From Pseudomonas synxantha (GTDB taxonomy: Bacteria; Pseudomonadota; Gammaproteobacteria; Pseudomonadales; Pseudomonadaceae): a stretch of DNA of 64,000 nt. The stretch covers positions 4,154,001 to 4,218,000 of the forward strand of contig NZ_LT629786.1 in assembly GCF_900105675.1 (NCBI RefSeq). The letters are read 5' to 3'. Under the pieces are notes generated by a model, which saw only the letters and a program-made list of their open reading frames with translations, did no database searches and was not told where the DNA came from. The position numbers were made by a program, and so were the translations under genes. Below, one piece after another: positions 1-8,078 of this stretch. Numbering within the stretch: the first letter of the stretch is position 1; each line of letters begins with the position of its first letter.

Positions 1-485
1 GTCAAACCAGCCAGGTCGGGAATCATCAGGCCGGTGCAATGGGCGGTAATGAACTCGGCGCGCTCTTTGTTAGTGGCGAGCTTTTTCATCACTTTGGTGG
101 CGCGCAGGGCGGGCATTTCCAGGGGCAGTTCGGTCAGGGTTCGGCCGGCTGCGTCCAGGGGCAATAGCAACTGGACGGGTTGGTCGTGGGGTGTCGCGTC
201 CTGTGCGTCCATGAAGAACGACGCAGGGCGCGTCGACATTTCATGTACGTACTGGGCAATGCTCACGTAGTCCGGACGCTTGAGCTGATCGAGCTCTTTT
301 TCCGACAGGCCGGTGGCGAGTTTCGCCAGTTCGAAAAACTGATCGTCCTCGTCATCACCGGCCCGGGCCAGCGCGTCTTTTTGCGCGGCGTAAAACAACG
401 GTTTGAGCTGAACCTGCTGGATCGTCGCGCCGGTGTCGGCGGTGATCGGAGCCAGCAGGATATGCAACGGTGGCATCCAGGCCAT
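1..485 (-). CDS. phage tail assembly chaperone-like protein, 3' end cut by window
   Basis: The minus-strand frame is open from an ATG at 485 to the window edge with no stop, so about 161 residues are seen and the C-terminus is missing. The start MAWMPPLHILL has an AAGGA ribosome site 8 bases upstream. Position directly after the tube gene matches the tail-assembly chaperone slot of P2-like tails and R-type pyocins, whose product guides tube polymerisation around the tape measure. No catalytic motif is expected or visible. Function is inferred mainly from order and from the charged, helical look of the protein; a longer fused protein cannot be excluded. Confidence 0.6.
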   Translation of the reverse strand, partial: MAWMPPLHILLAPITADTGATIQQVQLKPLFYAAQKDALARAGDDEDDQFFELAKLATGLSEKELDQLKRPDYVSIAQYVHEMSTRPASFFMDAQDATPHDQPVQLLLPLDAAGRTLTELPLEMPALRATKVMKKLATNKERAEFITAHCTGLMIPDLAGL

Positions 486-544
486 GGGGCAATTCCTTGT
501 TGAAAGGTATTGAAAAGTACCGAAAATCCAGATCTGAACGCGGT

Positions 545-636
545 CCCTGTAGGAGCAGGCTTGCCTGCGATAGCATCAACTCGGTGCTCCAGACACACCG
601 AGTCGCCTGCATCGCGGGCAAGCCCGGCTCCCACAT
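545..636. repeat. REP pair (REPIN-like)
   Basis: Two inverted REP cores, TGTAGGAGCAGGCTTGCCTG at the left and GCGGGCAAGCCCGGCTCCCA at the right, flank a spacer of about 35 bases. It lies between two tail genes inside the tailocin operon, so the tail transcript must run through it. Confidence 0.8.
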
Positions 637-667
637 TGACCGTGCCTGCCTTAGATTGCAGTCATTT

Positions 668-1174
668 TTAAGGCATCAGTACGGCGCGGCGCGCATCGCC
701 AAGAATGTCGACACCGTTGAGCACGAACTTCTGGGTGCGCACGTCGATGTCGATCACCGAAATGCCATTTTCCAGACGGTTGTAGGTACGGCAAGACAGT
801 TCCAGTGTGGTGGTGGCCTTGTCGCCCATCTTCAGCTTCGCCTCCTCCAGGGATTTGAGCTTGCCGCCGACGGTGTGGTAGGTGAAGTAGGTCTTGCCGT
901 CCTGGTCCTGGCCGGCTTCACGCACGTTCAGCAAAATGTCGTCGCCCGTGCGCACGCCCAGGGCCAGCATGATTTCCGGGCCGGCACCTTGCAGCACCAG
1001 TTTGGCATTGAGCACTTTGCCGCTCTTGGCCATTTCTTCGGCGATGAAACGCCCGCCGGACATGGCTTCCATGTCGAACTCGATCTTCGGCGGGGTGAAC
1101 TCTTCCACGGTTGCGGACAACGGCAGGCCTTGAAGGGTGGCCGCGATGGCCTGTCTGACTCGGTTGGTAAACAT
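668..1174 (-). CDS. tailocin tail tube protein (P2 FII-like)
   Basis: The 168-residue product (MFTNRVRQAIAATLQGLPL) has the length of contractile-tail tube subunits of the P2 FII family (about 170 residues). Such proteins stack as hexamers to form the inner tube driven into the target envelope. The ATG at 1174 touches the stop codon of the sheath gene, so the two are probably translationally coupled. Sheath followed by tube is the fixed order in P2-like phages and R-type pyocins. The REP pair follows the stop codon. Assignment rests on order, size and overall sequence look. Confidence 0.85.
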   Translation of the reverse strand: MFTNRVRQAIAATLQGLPLSATVEEFTPPKIEFDMEAMSGGRFIAEEMAKSGKVLNAKLVLQGAGPEIMLALGVRTGDDILLNVREAGQDQDGKTYFTYHTVGGKLKSLEEAKLKMGDKATTTLELSCRTYNRLENGISVIDIDVRTQKFVLNGVDILGDARRAVLMP

Positions 1175-2340
1175 TAGAGAACGTCCTCCAGGAACTGCTC
1201 GATGATTTCATCGCGGGCGTTGAGTTGATAAACCATGTGTTCGTTCGGCGCGTAGCGGCCGTAGTCGATAACGATGAACCAGGTGCCGTTCTTGTACTTC
1301 TCGACGCTGTTCAGTTCCGGGTGCAGGTATACGCTGCCGCCGGGAATGGTTTCGTCGGCCACCAGGGTTTGCAGCCAGTCGTTGATGCGCTTGACCTCCT
1401 GGTCCATGAAGGACTTGGTGAGGTTCTTGGCCATGGCTTTCTGGCCGGCCTTGACCAGCTTGCGGCTGATGGCATCTTCCAGGCCGACGTAGCTGATGAA
1501 CTTGCCGGTGATGGAGCGGTTACCCAACAGCGAGAAACCGCCGAGGATGGTGCGGGCGTAGTAGCTCACGCCATGGCGGTTGAGCAGGTCGCCCTCGGTG
1601 GAGGTGTCGAGGATGTTGTACTCGACCACGCGGGAAACGTCCTCGGCGAAGGTCACTTGGTTGCCGGGGCTTTCCCACTGCTTGACCTTGGCCAATGCGG
1701 CGATGGCCAACGAGGATGGCGACAGGAACACGTTTTTCTTCGCGGCCTTGGAGTACACCGACGGCATGTTGTGCACCAGCAGGCAACGGTCGAAACCAAG
1801 GTCGGCACCGCCCAGCTCGCCGCTGTAGGCAACTTGGTCTGCAACGGAAGCGTCCTTGCCATCCAGCACCACACGCGCCTTGATGCGCTTGCCGAAGGAG
1901 GCGAATTCACCGGCCACGGCCTTGGTGCCGGTAAAGCCTGGGGCGCCAATGATGGTCAGGTCTTCCGGGACGCTGCTCAGGGCCGCCAGTCCCAGCTTGC
2001 GACCGGTGACCGGGTCGTTGCCGCCGATCACATTGTTGACGGTATCAGCCGGGGTGGCGCCTTCTTCGACAATGACCACATAGACCGGCACCTTGACCAC
2101 TTTGAGGATCTGGTACACAGCCTGGAACAAGGTGCCCGACTCGGTGCCGGTAGGGTCCAGCAACGCCTGGGTGGTGAAGCTGTTGATACGGAACGGCGCG
2201 TTTTTCGGGATCGATGCGTGGGCATTCGGCGCAGTGCCGACCAGCCCGATCACGTTATCGCCAAGGCCGCCCATGGCCTCGGGGGATTCAGTGGCATTCA
2301 CAGTGATGCCGTTGTGCTCGAAGTTCAGGACTTCTGCCAT
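1174..2340 (-). CDS. tailocin contractile tail sheath protein (P2 FI-like)
   Basis: The 388-residue product is the size of P2 FI sheath protein (about 396) and much shorter than Mu sheath (about 495), so the tail is P2 / R-pyocin-like. The N-terminal MAEVLNFEHNGITVNATES and the C-terminal part with FISYVGLEDAISRKLVKAG and HPELNSVEKYKNGTW fit sheath subunits, which contract to drive the tube. The start ATG at 2340 is 2 bases from the stop of the small upstream gene; the stop touches the tube start. Expressed with the tail operon, presumably after SOS induction. Confidence 0.9.
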   Translation of the reverse strand: MAEVLNFEHNGITVNATESPEAMGGLGDNVIGLVGTAPNAHASIPKNAPFRINSFTTQALLDPTGTESGTLFQAVYQILKVVKVPVYVVIVEEGATPADTVNNVIGGNDPVTGRKLGLAALSSVPEDLTIIGAPGFTGTKAVAGEFASFGKRIKARVVLDGKDASVADQVAYSGELGGADLGFDRCLLVHNMPSVYSKAAKKNVFLSPSSLAIAALAKVKQWESPGNQVTFAEDVSRVVEYNILDTSTEGDLLNRHGVSYYARTILGGFSLLGNRSITGKFISYVGLEDAISRKLVKAGQKAMAKNLTKSFMDQEVKRINDWLQTLVADETIPGGSVYLHPELNSVEKYKNGTWFIVIDYGRYAPNEHMVYQLNARDEIIEQFLEDVL

Positions 2341-2342
2341 GG

Positions 2343-2516
2343 TTATTCAGCCTTCTTGGGGGTGGAATTGAGGACGCTGGTCAGTTCCAGGCGGCCAGCG
2401 GTGCGTAGGGCGGATGCTTCGACGTCGAGCAGTTCCAGTTCCTCGCCGGCGGTGGACCAATGGCCGTTGCCGATGGGGAATGGGATGAGGACGGTGTAGG
2501 TTTGGCGGGTGGGCAT
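2343..2516 (-). CDS. small tailocin protein, function unknown
   Basis: A 57-residue frame starts at ATG 2516 (MPTRQTYTVLIPFPIGNGHW) and ends 2 bases before the sheath start. A GGAG lies 10 bases upstream of the start. The close spacing to the sheath suggests it is a real first gene of the sheath-tube sub-operon. Small proteins of this size occur at this place in P2- and Mu-like tails, but I do not recognise a family. No membrane segment or catalytic motif is seen. Confidence 0.6.
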   Translation of the reverse strand: MPTRQTYTVLIPFPIGNGHWSTAGEELELLDVEASALRTAGRLELTSVLNSTPKKAE

Positions 2517-2543
2517 GGGTGGAAAACTCCGGGTGGAAAATGC

Positions 2544-2569
2544 AAAAGCCCCTGCGGGGAGGGGCTTTT
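2544..2569. terminator. hairpin terminator upstream of the sheath sub-operon
   Basis: AAAAGCCCC and GGGGCTTTT arms enclose a short loop, with A and T runs on the two sides, so it could work on both strands. It separates the fibre-chaperone gene from the sheath genes. Confidence 0.65.
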
Positions 2570-2577
2570 GAGGGGCG

Positions 2578-2600
2578 AAAAAAAACCGCTTTCGCGGTTG
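2578..2600 (-). terminator. terminator after the fibre chaperone gene
   Basis: On the minus strand CCGC-GAAA-GCGG is followed by eight T residues, four bases after the stop of the 2605-2841 gene. Two tandem hairpins here suggest that sheath and tube may need their own promoter or read-through. Confidence 0.75.
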
Positions 2601-2604
2601 TCAG

Positions 2605-2841
2605 TTACTTGAGGAAATCGGGTTTGGATGGCCAGATTACTGTGTCTGGATCGTCTCCCTGATCTGGAATATCACGCAGCTTCTGGCGATATTCAGCAAA
2701 TATGAGCTTGTGACTGTCGAGCATCGGATAGTCTGGCATCGCTGCATAATCACTCGCCGACAAGTCTTGATCCCTTGCCTTACGAATCATTTCCCACTTG
2801 ATAATCGGATGGAGTTCCGCAGGTATAAATTGTGGTTTCAT
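2605..2841 (-). CDS. tail fibre assembly chaperone-like small protein
   Basis: The 78-residue product carries SASDYAAMPDYPM, then FAEYRQKLRDIPDQ and a C-terminal VIWPSKP. The pattern S-D-W/Y ... YRQ-LRDI-P-Q ... WP-x-P is typical of short phage tail-assembly chaperones found next to tail fibre genes. A GAGGAGAGA ribosome site precedes ATG 2841. It lies downstream of the fibre gene, as chaperones do in R-pyocins, but is much shorter than classic fibre chaperones (about 180 residues). Its likely partner is the 250-residue fibre protein just upstream. Confidence 0.75.
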   Translation of the reverse strand: MKPQFIPAELHPIIKWEMIRKARDQDLSASDYAAMPDYPMLDSHKLIFAEYRQKLRDIPDQGDDPDTVIWPSKPDFLK

Positions 2842-2850
2842 ATTCTCTCC

Positions 2851-3603
2851 TCAGCCTAGAGCCAACATCGTGCCCCAGTCACCTGGGTTGGTTACAACGC
2901 CTGTGCAAGCCCCTGCCAGCATCACCTCAACGACGCCAGTTGATGATGTGCGCATCGGGTGCAGATGGTAATAACTACCAAACAATTCTGTAGGAGAAAT
3001 GACACTGGAACACCAGCGCCATTTGCCTTTCTCAACGCCATTACTCCATGCTCCAGACACGTTACCTTCCAAAAGACGCACGAATGCACCTACCGTCAGG
3101 TAGGAGTTCTGTGGTACTGCACCAGAGCCATTCGCGAGCGCCATATCGACCGTGTAAGGGAACGCAAGCCAAGGACTAACGCCTGAAACCGACCATTTCA
3201 TTTGCCACAGATATACAAACGTGCGCCAATAGTCGCTCGCCCTGATTTCAAAGTTTGGATATTGTTCACGCACATCTGCCTGCACCTGAAGCATGAAATC
3301 CACATCAGTCTGCGGGCGTCCGGCCGCTTGAGAGACAGGGGTGATAGTTCGCAACTTAGTGGGCGTCACTTCAGCATGAATCCCCCAGTTTTCAATCAGT
3401 GTCCCGTCGGCATTGGGGGAAAGATTAAAGTTCTTGGTGACCGCTAACCTTGGGAGTCTATTTTTCAACTCCGCCAATTGAGCGTCATACGCCAAGCGGG
3501 CATCCGCTATCGCCTTGTCAATTTCCCCGACTTTTCCGGTAATAACATTAGTCAAGTTATTTGCCGCACTAACGACGGCAGCAAGTTGCTGTTCAGTACT
3601 CAA
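2851..3603 (-). CDS. tailocin distal tail fibre / receptor-binding protein
   Basis: I start this at TTG 3603 (STEQQLAAVVSAANNL), because AGGAG lies 7 bases upstream; an in-frame TTG at 3645 has no ribosome site. The product is then about 250 residues. The first 60 residues are a likely coiled coil (IDKAIADARLAYDAQLAELK), followed by a segment rich in aromatic residues and a C-terminal part (YYHLHPMRTSSTG ... GDWGTMLALG) that looks like a trimeric fibre head. The DNA is visibly more AT-rich than the baseplate genes, as expected for an exchangeable specificity cassette. Function as the binding tip is inferred from place and shape. Confidence 0.65.
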   Translation of the reverse strand: MSTEQQLAAVVSAANNLTNVITGKVGEIDKAIADARLAYDAQLAELKNRLPRLAVTKNFNLSPNADGTLIENWGIHAEVTPTKLRTITPVSQAAGRPQTDVDFMLQVQADVREQYPNFEIRASDYWRTFVYLWQMKWSVSGVSPWLAFPYTVDMALANGSGAVPQNSYLTVGAFVRLLEGNVSGAWSNGVEKGKWRWCSSVISPTELFGSYYHLHPMRTSSTGVVEVMLAGACTGVVTNPGDWGTMLALG

Positions 3604-3656
3604 ATGAAAGCTCCTAAACGCTTGGAGAGCGTCATGTAAAATCAATTAAAAACGCT

Positions 3657-4187
3657 CTATTTCTTTTCGACTTCCATCACCCGAAATAGAACCCCTACAC
3701 CGCGTGCCATATTGTCTATGCTCGCGGCCGACAAGGCCGCAATTTCATCAGTCAATAGCACATTCAAATTCTCACTCCCCACCACAATCGTCACGCTATC
3801 CGCCGGCAACGGCGAAATATCCAGCGTAAACTTCTGCAGCACTCGCGCCGCCGCCGCTTTATACGTCAGCAACTTCCCCGCTACGGAATACACCGCCAGC
3901 AAGGTCCCACTGGCGAGGTAAAAACCGAACTCACCAATCTCATACTCACCATCGCCATCAAACAGCGCGGCCATCCTGAGTTGGCGCTCGCCCAGGTCTT
4001 CGTAATCGACGATGGCCACCCGTTGGCGCTCGTCACGCAAGGCGACTTCGCTGCCGTCAGGGTTGTAGCGGCCAGTGCCGGCGCCGATGTGGGTGATTTC
4101 GCCTTTGAGGCCCTGGTTCTTTGCCTGCAGCACTTCATCCAAACCTTTGGAGGTGAAGCGCACCAGGCGCGTGATTTCATCTGTCAT
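3657..4187 (-). CDS. tail fibre N-terminal collar-type protein (short)
   Basis: The 176-residue product resembles the N-terminal baseplate-attachment domain of P2-like tail fibres (phage tail-collar fibre family): TRLVRFTSKGLDEVLQAK, then HIGAGTGRYNPDGSE and GEFGFYLASGTLLAVYS. In R-pyocins this domain is the start of a fibre of nearly 700 residues; here the frame ends after it and a second gene follows 53 bases downstream. The start overlaps the stop of gene I by ATGA. Either the fibre is a natural two-subunit fibre or a former single gene has been split; in-frame stops are clean, so I favour two proteins. Confidence 0.75.
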   Translation of the reverse strand: MTDEITRLVRFTSKGLDEVLQAKNQGLKGEITHIGAGTGRYNPDGSEVALRDERQRVAIVDYEDLGERQLRMAALFDGDGEYEIGEFGFYLASGTLLAVYSVAGKLLTYKAAAARVLQKFTLDISPLPADSVTIVVGSENLNVLLTDEIAALSAASIDNMARGVGVLFRVMEVEKK

Positions 4188-4822
4188 GGCTGCGCCCTGA
4201 GGTCGTAGTCGTTAATGGTGTAGTGCTGGGCAACCCCGGCACTGTTTAACCGGGCAACCAGCGCCAATTCCGGCAACGCGCCGTTTAGATAGAACTCGCC
4301 GTCGCTTAAAGGAGCGTCGAGGACTTGTGTGAACGCGAGTTGACCTTCGGTCTCATGCACGATGGTAATCGTCGCCTGATCGCGCTCACTCTTGGCCGCA
4401 TTGATACGCCGGATCAGCCGGTTGTGATCGCCGCTGGACCAACTGCGTCCGATGATCGCCTGCACGTCGAAGGTGTAAGGCACACCCAAAGGGCGCTGCT
4501 GATACCAGGCGCTGATGTTAGGGGTAAAACCCAATGACTCCACCGCATGACTCAGCGCCTTGGGCGTACCGGCCTGGCGCTGGATCTGCCAGGACAATGC
4601 GACGGTCAGACGCTTTTCCGCCTCGCTGGCCTCGGCATCCCATTCGCTGACGCCGCGGTCGGCGGCCAGGTAAGGGAGGAATTCGCTTGGGGTTTGAAGT
4701 GGATTCATCAGCGCTGGAAACGGCGGTGTGACTCGTTCAAGCAACGTGCCGAAGCCCAAGTCCAACGCCTTTTCCAGCGGTGAACTGTTGGCCGGCAACA
4801 AACTCGCTTTAGGTTCACTCAT
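4184..4822 (-). CDS. tailocin baseplate wedge protein, P2 gpI-like
   Basis: Start chosen at ATG 4822 (MSEPKASLLPANSSPLEKAL), which overlaps the stop of J by ATGA; an upstream in-frame ATG lies inside J. The 212-residue length suits P2 gpI. The motifs LPYLAADRGVSEWD and PKALSHAVESLGF are characteristic of gpI-type tail proteins, which join the baseplate to the fibres. The gene sits between J and the fibre, as in P2 and R-pyocins, and overlaps the fibre start by ATGA, so V-W-J-I-fibre is one tightly coupled unit. Confidence 0.85.
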   Translation of the reverse strand: MSEPKASLLPANSSPLEKALDLGFGTLLERVTPPFPALMNPLQTPSEFLPYLAADRGVSEWDAEASEAEKRLTVALSWQIQRQAGTPKALSHAVESLGFTPNISAWYQQRPLGVPYTFDVQAIIGRSWSSGDHNRLIRRINAAKSERDQATITIVHETEGQLAFTQVLDAPLSDGEFYLNGALPELALVARLNSAGVAQHYTINDYDLRAQP

Positions 4823-5814
4823 AGCGTGCGCACCTCCACCTCGACACCCGTGCAATACGGGGCCTGGAACGCGGTGCTGACAATCGGCGCCAGCGGTTCA
4901 AGGATTTGCAGTTGCGCAGCGCCAGCGCTGTGTATGGCATAGTCGATCCAGCTGGGGTCAACCCGCCCTTCCAGGCGATGGCAGGACTCTGCGTAGCCTT
5001 GCAACAGTTTCTGCGCGGCCACTTGGGTCAACCCGGAGTCCGGGCCGGCGTTGATCTTGGCCACCACGCGAATTTTATAAGGTTGAATCTGCGCACCTTG
5101 GACGGTGACAAGGTCGGTTTCCGGCCGTACATCCGGTCGTGCGAAATGTCGACGTACACCGTCAAGCAAGTCCGCAGACGGTGTACCGTCGCCCTCCCTG
5201 GAAAGCACGGTGACCATGACTTCGCCCGGTGCGGTGCGTCGAGCGTTGCCGTCCTTGACCTGGGCCGCATAACCATCCGGATCGAAGGTGTAGGTGACGG
5301 TCACCACTCCAGGCGTCGCACTCTGCACTTTCACCGCAGGACGCTCGCCAAGGGTGAAGACTTCGCGGCGATACTGCATCCGCGAGCCGGCCGCAGGAGC
5401 ATGGGGCGCCAGGTAGTAACGCAGGCGAGCGTCGTCGTCGCTTTCCAGGGTGGGCGGCACGGGCGGGAAAGCCGCCGGGTCGCCAGGGTCGAGCACTTGG
5501 CGCTCCAGGCCCATATCGGCCAGGCGCGCATCCAGGTTGCTGCCGGTGGCCCACCACGCGAGCATCTGCTTGATACGGGCGTTGTATTTGCGCTCATGGG
5601 TTTGCAGGCGCACGCAAAACGCTTCCAGGGCCAGGGTCAGCAGTTCGCTTTCGTTGTCGAGGCTGACCTTGAGTTTGGCCGCGCTTTGCGGAGCTCGGCT
5701 GGCAACGTAGTCGATGACGAACGCCTTGAACTCGGCCAGCAACGGTTCGAACTCATCCACCTTGATGATGGCCGGTTCCGCCAGTTGGTTCTGGCCGGGG
5801 ATCAGCATGCTCAT
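4819..5814 (-). CDS. tailocin baseplate protein, P2 gpJ-like
   Basis: The 331-residue product shows MLAWWATGSNLDARLADMG near residue 90 and VTVTYTFDPDGYAAQ with a repeated VTVLSREGDGTPS segment, as in baseplate J proteins that form the outer wedge triggering sheath contraction. ATG 5814 overlaps the stop of W (ATGA), and its stop overlaps the start of I. Length is close to P2 gpJ (about 302). Confidence 0.88.
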   Translation of the reverse strand: MSMLIPGQNQLAEPAIIKVDEFEPLLAEFKAFVIDYVASRAPQSAAKLKVSLDNESELLTLALEAFCVRLQTHERKYNARIKQMLAWWATGSNLDARLADMGLERQVLDPGDPAAFPPVPPTLESDDDARLRYYLAPHAPAAGSRMQYRREVFTLGERPAVKVQSATPGVVTVTYTFDPDGYAAQVKDGNARRTAPGEVMVTVLSREGDGTPSADLLDGVRRHFARPDVRPETDLVTVQGAQIQPYKIRVVAKINAGPDSGLTQVAAQKLLQGYAESCHRLEGRVDPSWIDYAIHSAGAAQLQILEPLAPIVSTAFQAPYCTGVEVEVRTL

Positions 5815-6143
5815 GTCACGACCTCGAAGGATTGTTGGCGGTTTTTCCAGGTGCCGGCAAACCGCAGCAGCAGGCCGGCGCCTTGGCGGGTGGCGACGAT
5901 GACCTGGGGTTCAAAATCGTCGATGCCGTTGTGGGTGTTGTAGAACGCCTGGGCGGCGTGGCTCTGGGCGAGGATCAGCAGGTCATCACCGAGGTTTTGC
6001 CCGAGCAACTGCGGGATCAGCGAACCGTACAACGGACGCTTTTGCCGAGTGCCCACGGGGGTGGTCAGCGCTCGGGTGGCGCGCTGCACAAATTGCAGCC
6101 AGTCATCGACGGCTGCCCCGGTGTTCCTCTCGATTCCGAGCAT
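5811..6143 (-). CDS. tailocin baseplate protein, P2 gpW / T4 gp25-like
   Basis: The 110-residue product begins MLGIERNTGAAVDDWLQFVQ and contains RKRPLYGSLIPQLLGQNL-type sequence, typical of the gp25/W family that nucleates sheath assembly on the baseplate. It follows V by 9 bases and overlaps J by ATGA. Size matches P2 gpW (115). Confidence 0.85.
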   Translation of the reverse strand: MLGIERNTGAAVDDWLQFVQRATRALTTPVGTRQKRPLYGSLIPQLLGQNLGDDLLILAQSHAAQAFYNTHNGIDDFEPQVIVATRQGAGLLLRFAGTWKNRQQSFEVVT

Positions 6144-6152
6144 GGGGTGTCC

Positions 6153-6764
6153 TTATCGGGGGCTGATGAGTCGTCCTTGGTGGTCCACTACCGGGCCGCT
6201 GAAATGCGCGCCGCTGGCATCGAGCAACAGGCTGGTGCCGCCGACCTGCAGGACGATGCCGTGGGCGTTGAGGGTCAGGCTGGTGGCGCCGACCTTGACG
6301 TCGACTTGTTCGCGGGAGCCGCTGAAGGTAGTGGGGCCATTGACCCAATTGAAGGTATGACTGGCATCGTCATAGTCGGTTTGGGTGCCATCTTGATGGC
6401 GACGCCGGGTCAGCGTCGCAACACTGGAGACCGGTGGAAAACGATCACTGTTGAGACCAAACAGGGCCACGGACTGCGCACCGCCCTCTCCACCCCCGTA
6501 GTTGAGCAACAGACATTGTTCGCCCACCGTTGGAATGCGGGTTTCGGTTTGCGCACCGGCGCTGGGGTTGAAAAAGCGGATCGCAGGGGTGAGCAAGTCA
6601 CCGTGGCTGACCTTGCAGGTATTGCTGGCAGCATCGACCTGCTGGCAAATGCCAATCCGGCAGAAGCTTTCAGCGCGGCGGTAAAGGTCTTCGAGTTGGG
6701 TCTCCATCTCTGCCAGGCGTTCGACGATCGGTCCCAATTGCATGCGTAACAGCGCGTCGAACAT
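6153..6764 (-). CDS. tailocin spike / baseplate assembly protein, P2 gpV-like
   Basis: The 203-residue product has an N-terminal helix (LAEMETQLEDLYRRAESF), an OB-like middle (PTVGEQCLLLNYGGGEGGAQ) and a C-terminal beta-helix with regular short strands (LTLNAHGIVLQVGGTSLLLD) ending in AHFSGPVVDHQG. This is the layout of P2 gpV, the trimeric spike at the tip of the tube. The family often binds iron at its apex through a His-x-His motif, which I do not see here. It lies 9 bases before W. Confidence 0.88.
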   Translation of the reverse strand: MFDALLRMQLGPIVERLAEMETQLEDLYRRAESFCRIGICQQVDAASNTCKVSHGDLLTPAIRFFNPSAGAQTETRIPTVGEQCLLLNYGGGEGGAQSVALFGLNSDRFPPVSSVATLTRRRHQDGTQTDYDDASHTFNWVNGPTTFSGSREQVDVKVGATSLTLNAHGIVLQVGGTSLLLDASGAHFSGPVVDHQGRLISPR

Positions 6765-6767
6765 GGG

Positions 6768-7283
6768 CTACTCCGCCAGTGGTTTGTATTGGGCCGGGTC
6801 GTCGATATTGGAGACGTCCCAGGTGCAGGCAAACAGCGGCTGGCCTGTAGGATCCTCAAGTAGCGGCGGCCCCAGATAGAGGGTTTGGGTGAAGGAGACC
6901 GTCCAGGTGTCGTAGTCCGCATCAAGGGTGCTGCGCACAGCCGGAGCGGCAACAATATTTGCGGGCAGATCGCACTGTGCCTGGGGCAGGTTCCAACGGT
7001 TATCCAGCACCAGGTCCATCAGTTGGCTGGCCAGGTCGCAGGCATCGAACGGCAATGCACCGGGGGCGACCATGGCCCTGATTGAAATGCTCAGCACGTG
7101 GGCCTTGCGCCCTTCGCGAGAGCGAATGCCCGGGCCATTGCCTTCGACGGTGACCTGCACACCGGTTTTTTCAACGTCGCCCTGGAAGTCCTGGTGGCTG
7201 CCGACCTTGAGGTCCGGGAAGGCTGCATGCAGCGCAGCGCCCACGGCCTGGGGCAGTTGGGATGGCTTTTCGATAAGCGTCAT
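6768..7283 (-). CDS. tail protein at the PA0615 position (possible tail terminator)
   Basis: ATG 7283 (MTLIEKPSQLPQAVGAALHA) is preferred to upstream in-frame codons that run into the holin gene; an AAGGA lies about 11 bases upstream. The 171-residue product has no membrane segment. It sits between the holin and gpV exactly where R-pyocin clusters carry a conserved uncharacterised gene. The mix of PQAVGAALHAAFPDLKVG and a late QTLYLGPPL beta segment resembles tail terminator / Gp37-type proteins, but that is a guess. Confidence 0.55.
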   Translation of the reverse strand: MTLIEKPSQLPQAVGAALHAAFPDLKVGSHQDFQGDVEKTGVQVTVEGNGPGIRSREGRKAHVLSISIRAMVAPGALPFDACDLASQLMDLVLDNRWNLPQAQCDLPANIVAAPAVRSTLDADYDTWTVSFTQTLYLGPPLLEDPTGQPLFACTWDVSNIDDPAQYKPLAE

Positions 7284-7306
7284 TTTGAGTAGCGTCCTTG
7301 CAACAA

Positions 7307-7645
7307 TTACTGCGGGTCCTGGCCGGAGCCTTGGTTGATCCCGATGCGCTTGGCCGCCCACCGCTCATAAAGGCCGATGGCCACATCGGCACCGGCCATG
7401 GCGGTCAGGCAACCAATGGCGCCGGCGGTCCAGATCGACATGCCGGCGGCGTAGCACAGCATCAGCGCCGAAACCCCACAGACCATGCAGGCCCCGGAGC
7501 GCAGCGCCAGACGGCGGATCAACGACCAACCGCGGGCACCTTCCTTGTCGGCGCGCCACATTTCTCCAGACACTCCGCCGATCACGGCCAATACGATCAC
7601 CAGCCAGATAGGCATTTCCGCTAACGCTTGCTGTTCATTTGTCAT
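7307..7645 (-). CDS. tailocin holin
   Basis: Start taken at ATG 7645 (MTNEQQALAEMPIWLVIVLA), with AGGAGG 6 bases upstream. The 112-residue protein has hydrophobic segments at about residues 11-28, 50-66 and 70-85, and a basic tail (YERWAAKRIG). Holins let the lysin reach the cell wall so that the tail particles are released. It is the first structural gene of the tail operon, the same place as holin PA0614 in R-pyocins. A terminator hairpin stands 71 bases upstream, so expression may depend on read-through. Confidence 0.85.
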   Translation of the reverse strand: MTNEQQALAEMPIWLVIVLAVIGGVSGEMWRADKEGARGWSLIRRLALRSGACMVCGVSALMLCYAAGMSIWTAGAIGCLTAMAGADVAIGLYERWAAKRIGINQGSGQDPQ

Positions 7646-7715
7646 GTCACGCCTCCTGGCTGAGCAATTAATAATCCATATTTCATTTACACATGCTTCG
7701 ATAGGTAGGCATTCC

Positions 7716-7740
7716 AAAAAGCCCGGTTACCCGGGCTTTT
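7716..7740 (-). terminator. terminator inside the tail-operon leader
   Basis: On the minus strand AAAAGCCCGG-GTAA-CCGGGCTTTTT forms a strong hairpin with a T run. It lies upstream of the holin start, between the likely operator-promoter region near 8080-8150 and the first structural gene. Confidence 0.8.
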
Positions 7741-8078
7741 CAGTAATGCTGTCCTCGGACTTTCGGCGCTACTGGCGCGGTACGGTCCTTTCCTCAATGT
7801 TTTTCCGACCACGATCCCTGTCTGCCGGATAACTGCTTCTGGTGCTTTACGCTGCACACCCGGGTCAGTTGCCAACCCTCTGAACCATCAAGGCCGGTTC
7901 ATCGCTGCCTGTTTTTGAAGCGTTGAAACTAAAGAGCGTCGGCATCCTTGCCGGTGTTGCCTGGCATCCCTGCCATCGCTTCGATGGCGTCCTTGCCGAT
8001 GTTGCGTGCCTTCCTTGTCTTCCTTGGCAGCATCCTTGCCGCCTCCACCAGGCCTTGTTGGCTGGCTTGAGGTGAAGA
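7741..8078 (-). other. tail-operon leader, no convincing gene
   Basis: This stretch separates the operator array from the leader terminator. On the minus strand 7930-8070 repeats GGCAAGGATGC-type units at least four times. Short frames exist, but none has a ribosome site or recognisable product. The part 7745-7875 reads like a structured RNA that ends in the 7716-7740 hairpin. It may be an untranslated leader or a small RNA. Confidence 0.4.

Noticed and set aside
1225..2499. Long plus-strand frame of 424 codons opposite the sheath gene
   Set aside because: It is a high-GC mirror frame of the sheath gene, with no ribosome site and no recognisable domain.
7687..7875. 62-codon frame across the leader terminator, considered as prtN
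   Set aside because: Too short, does not resemble PrtN as I know it, and spans a strong terminator hairpin.
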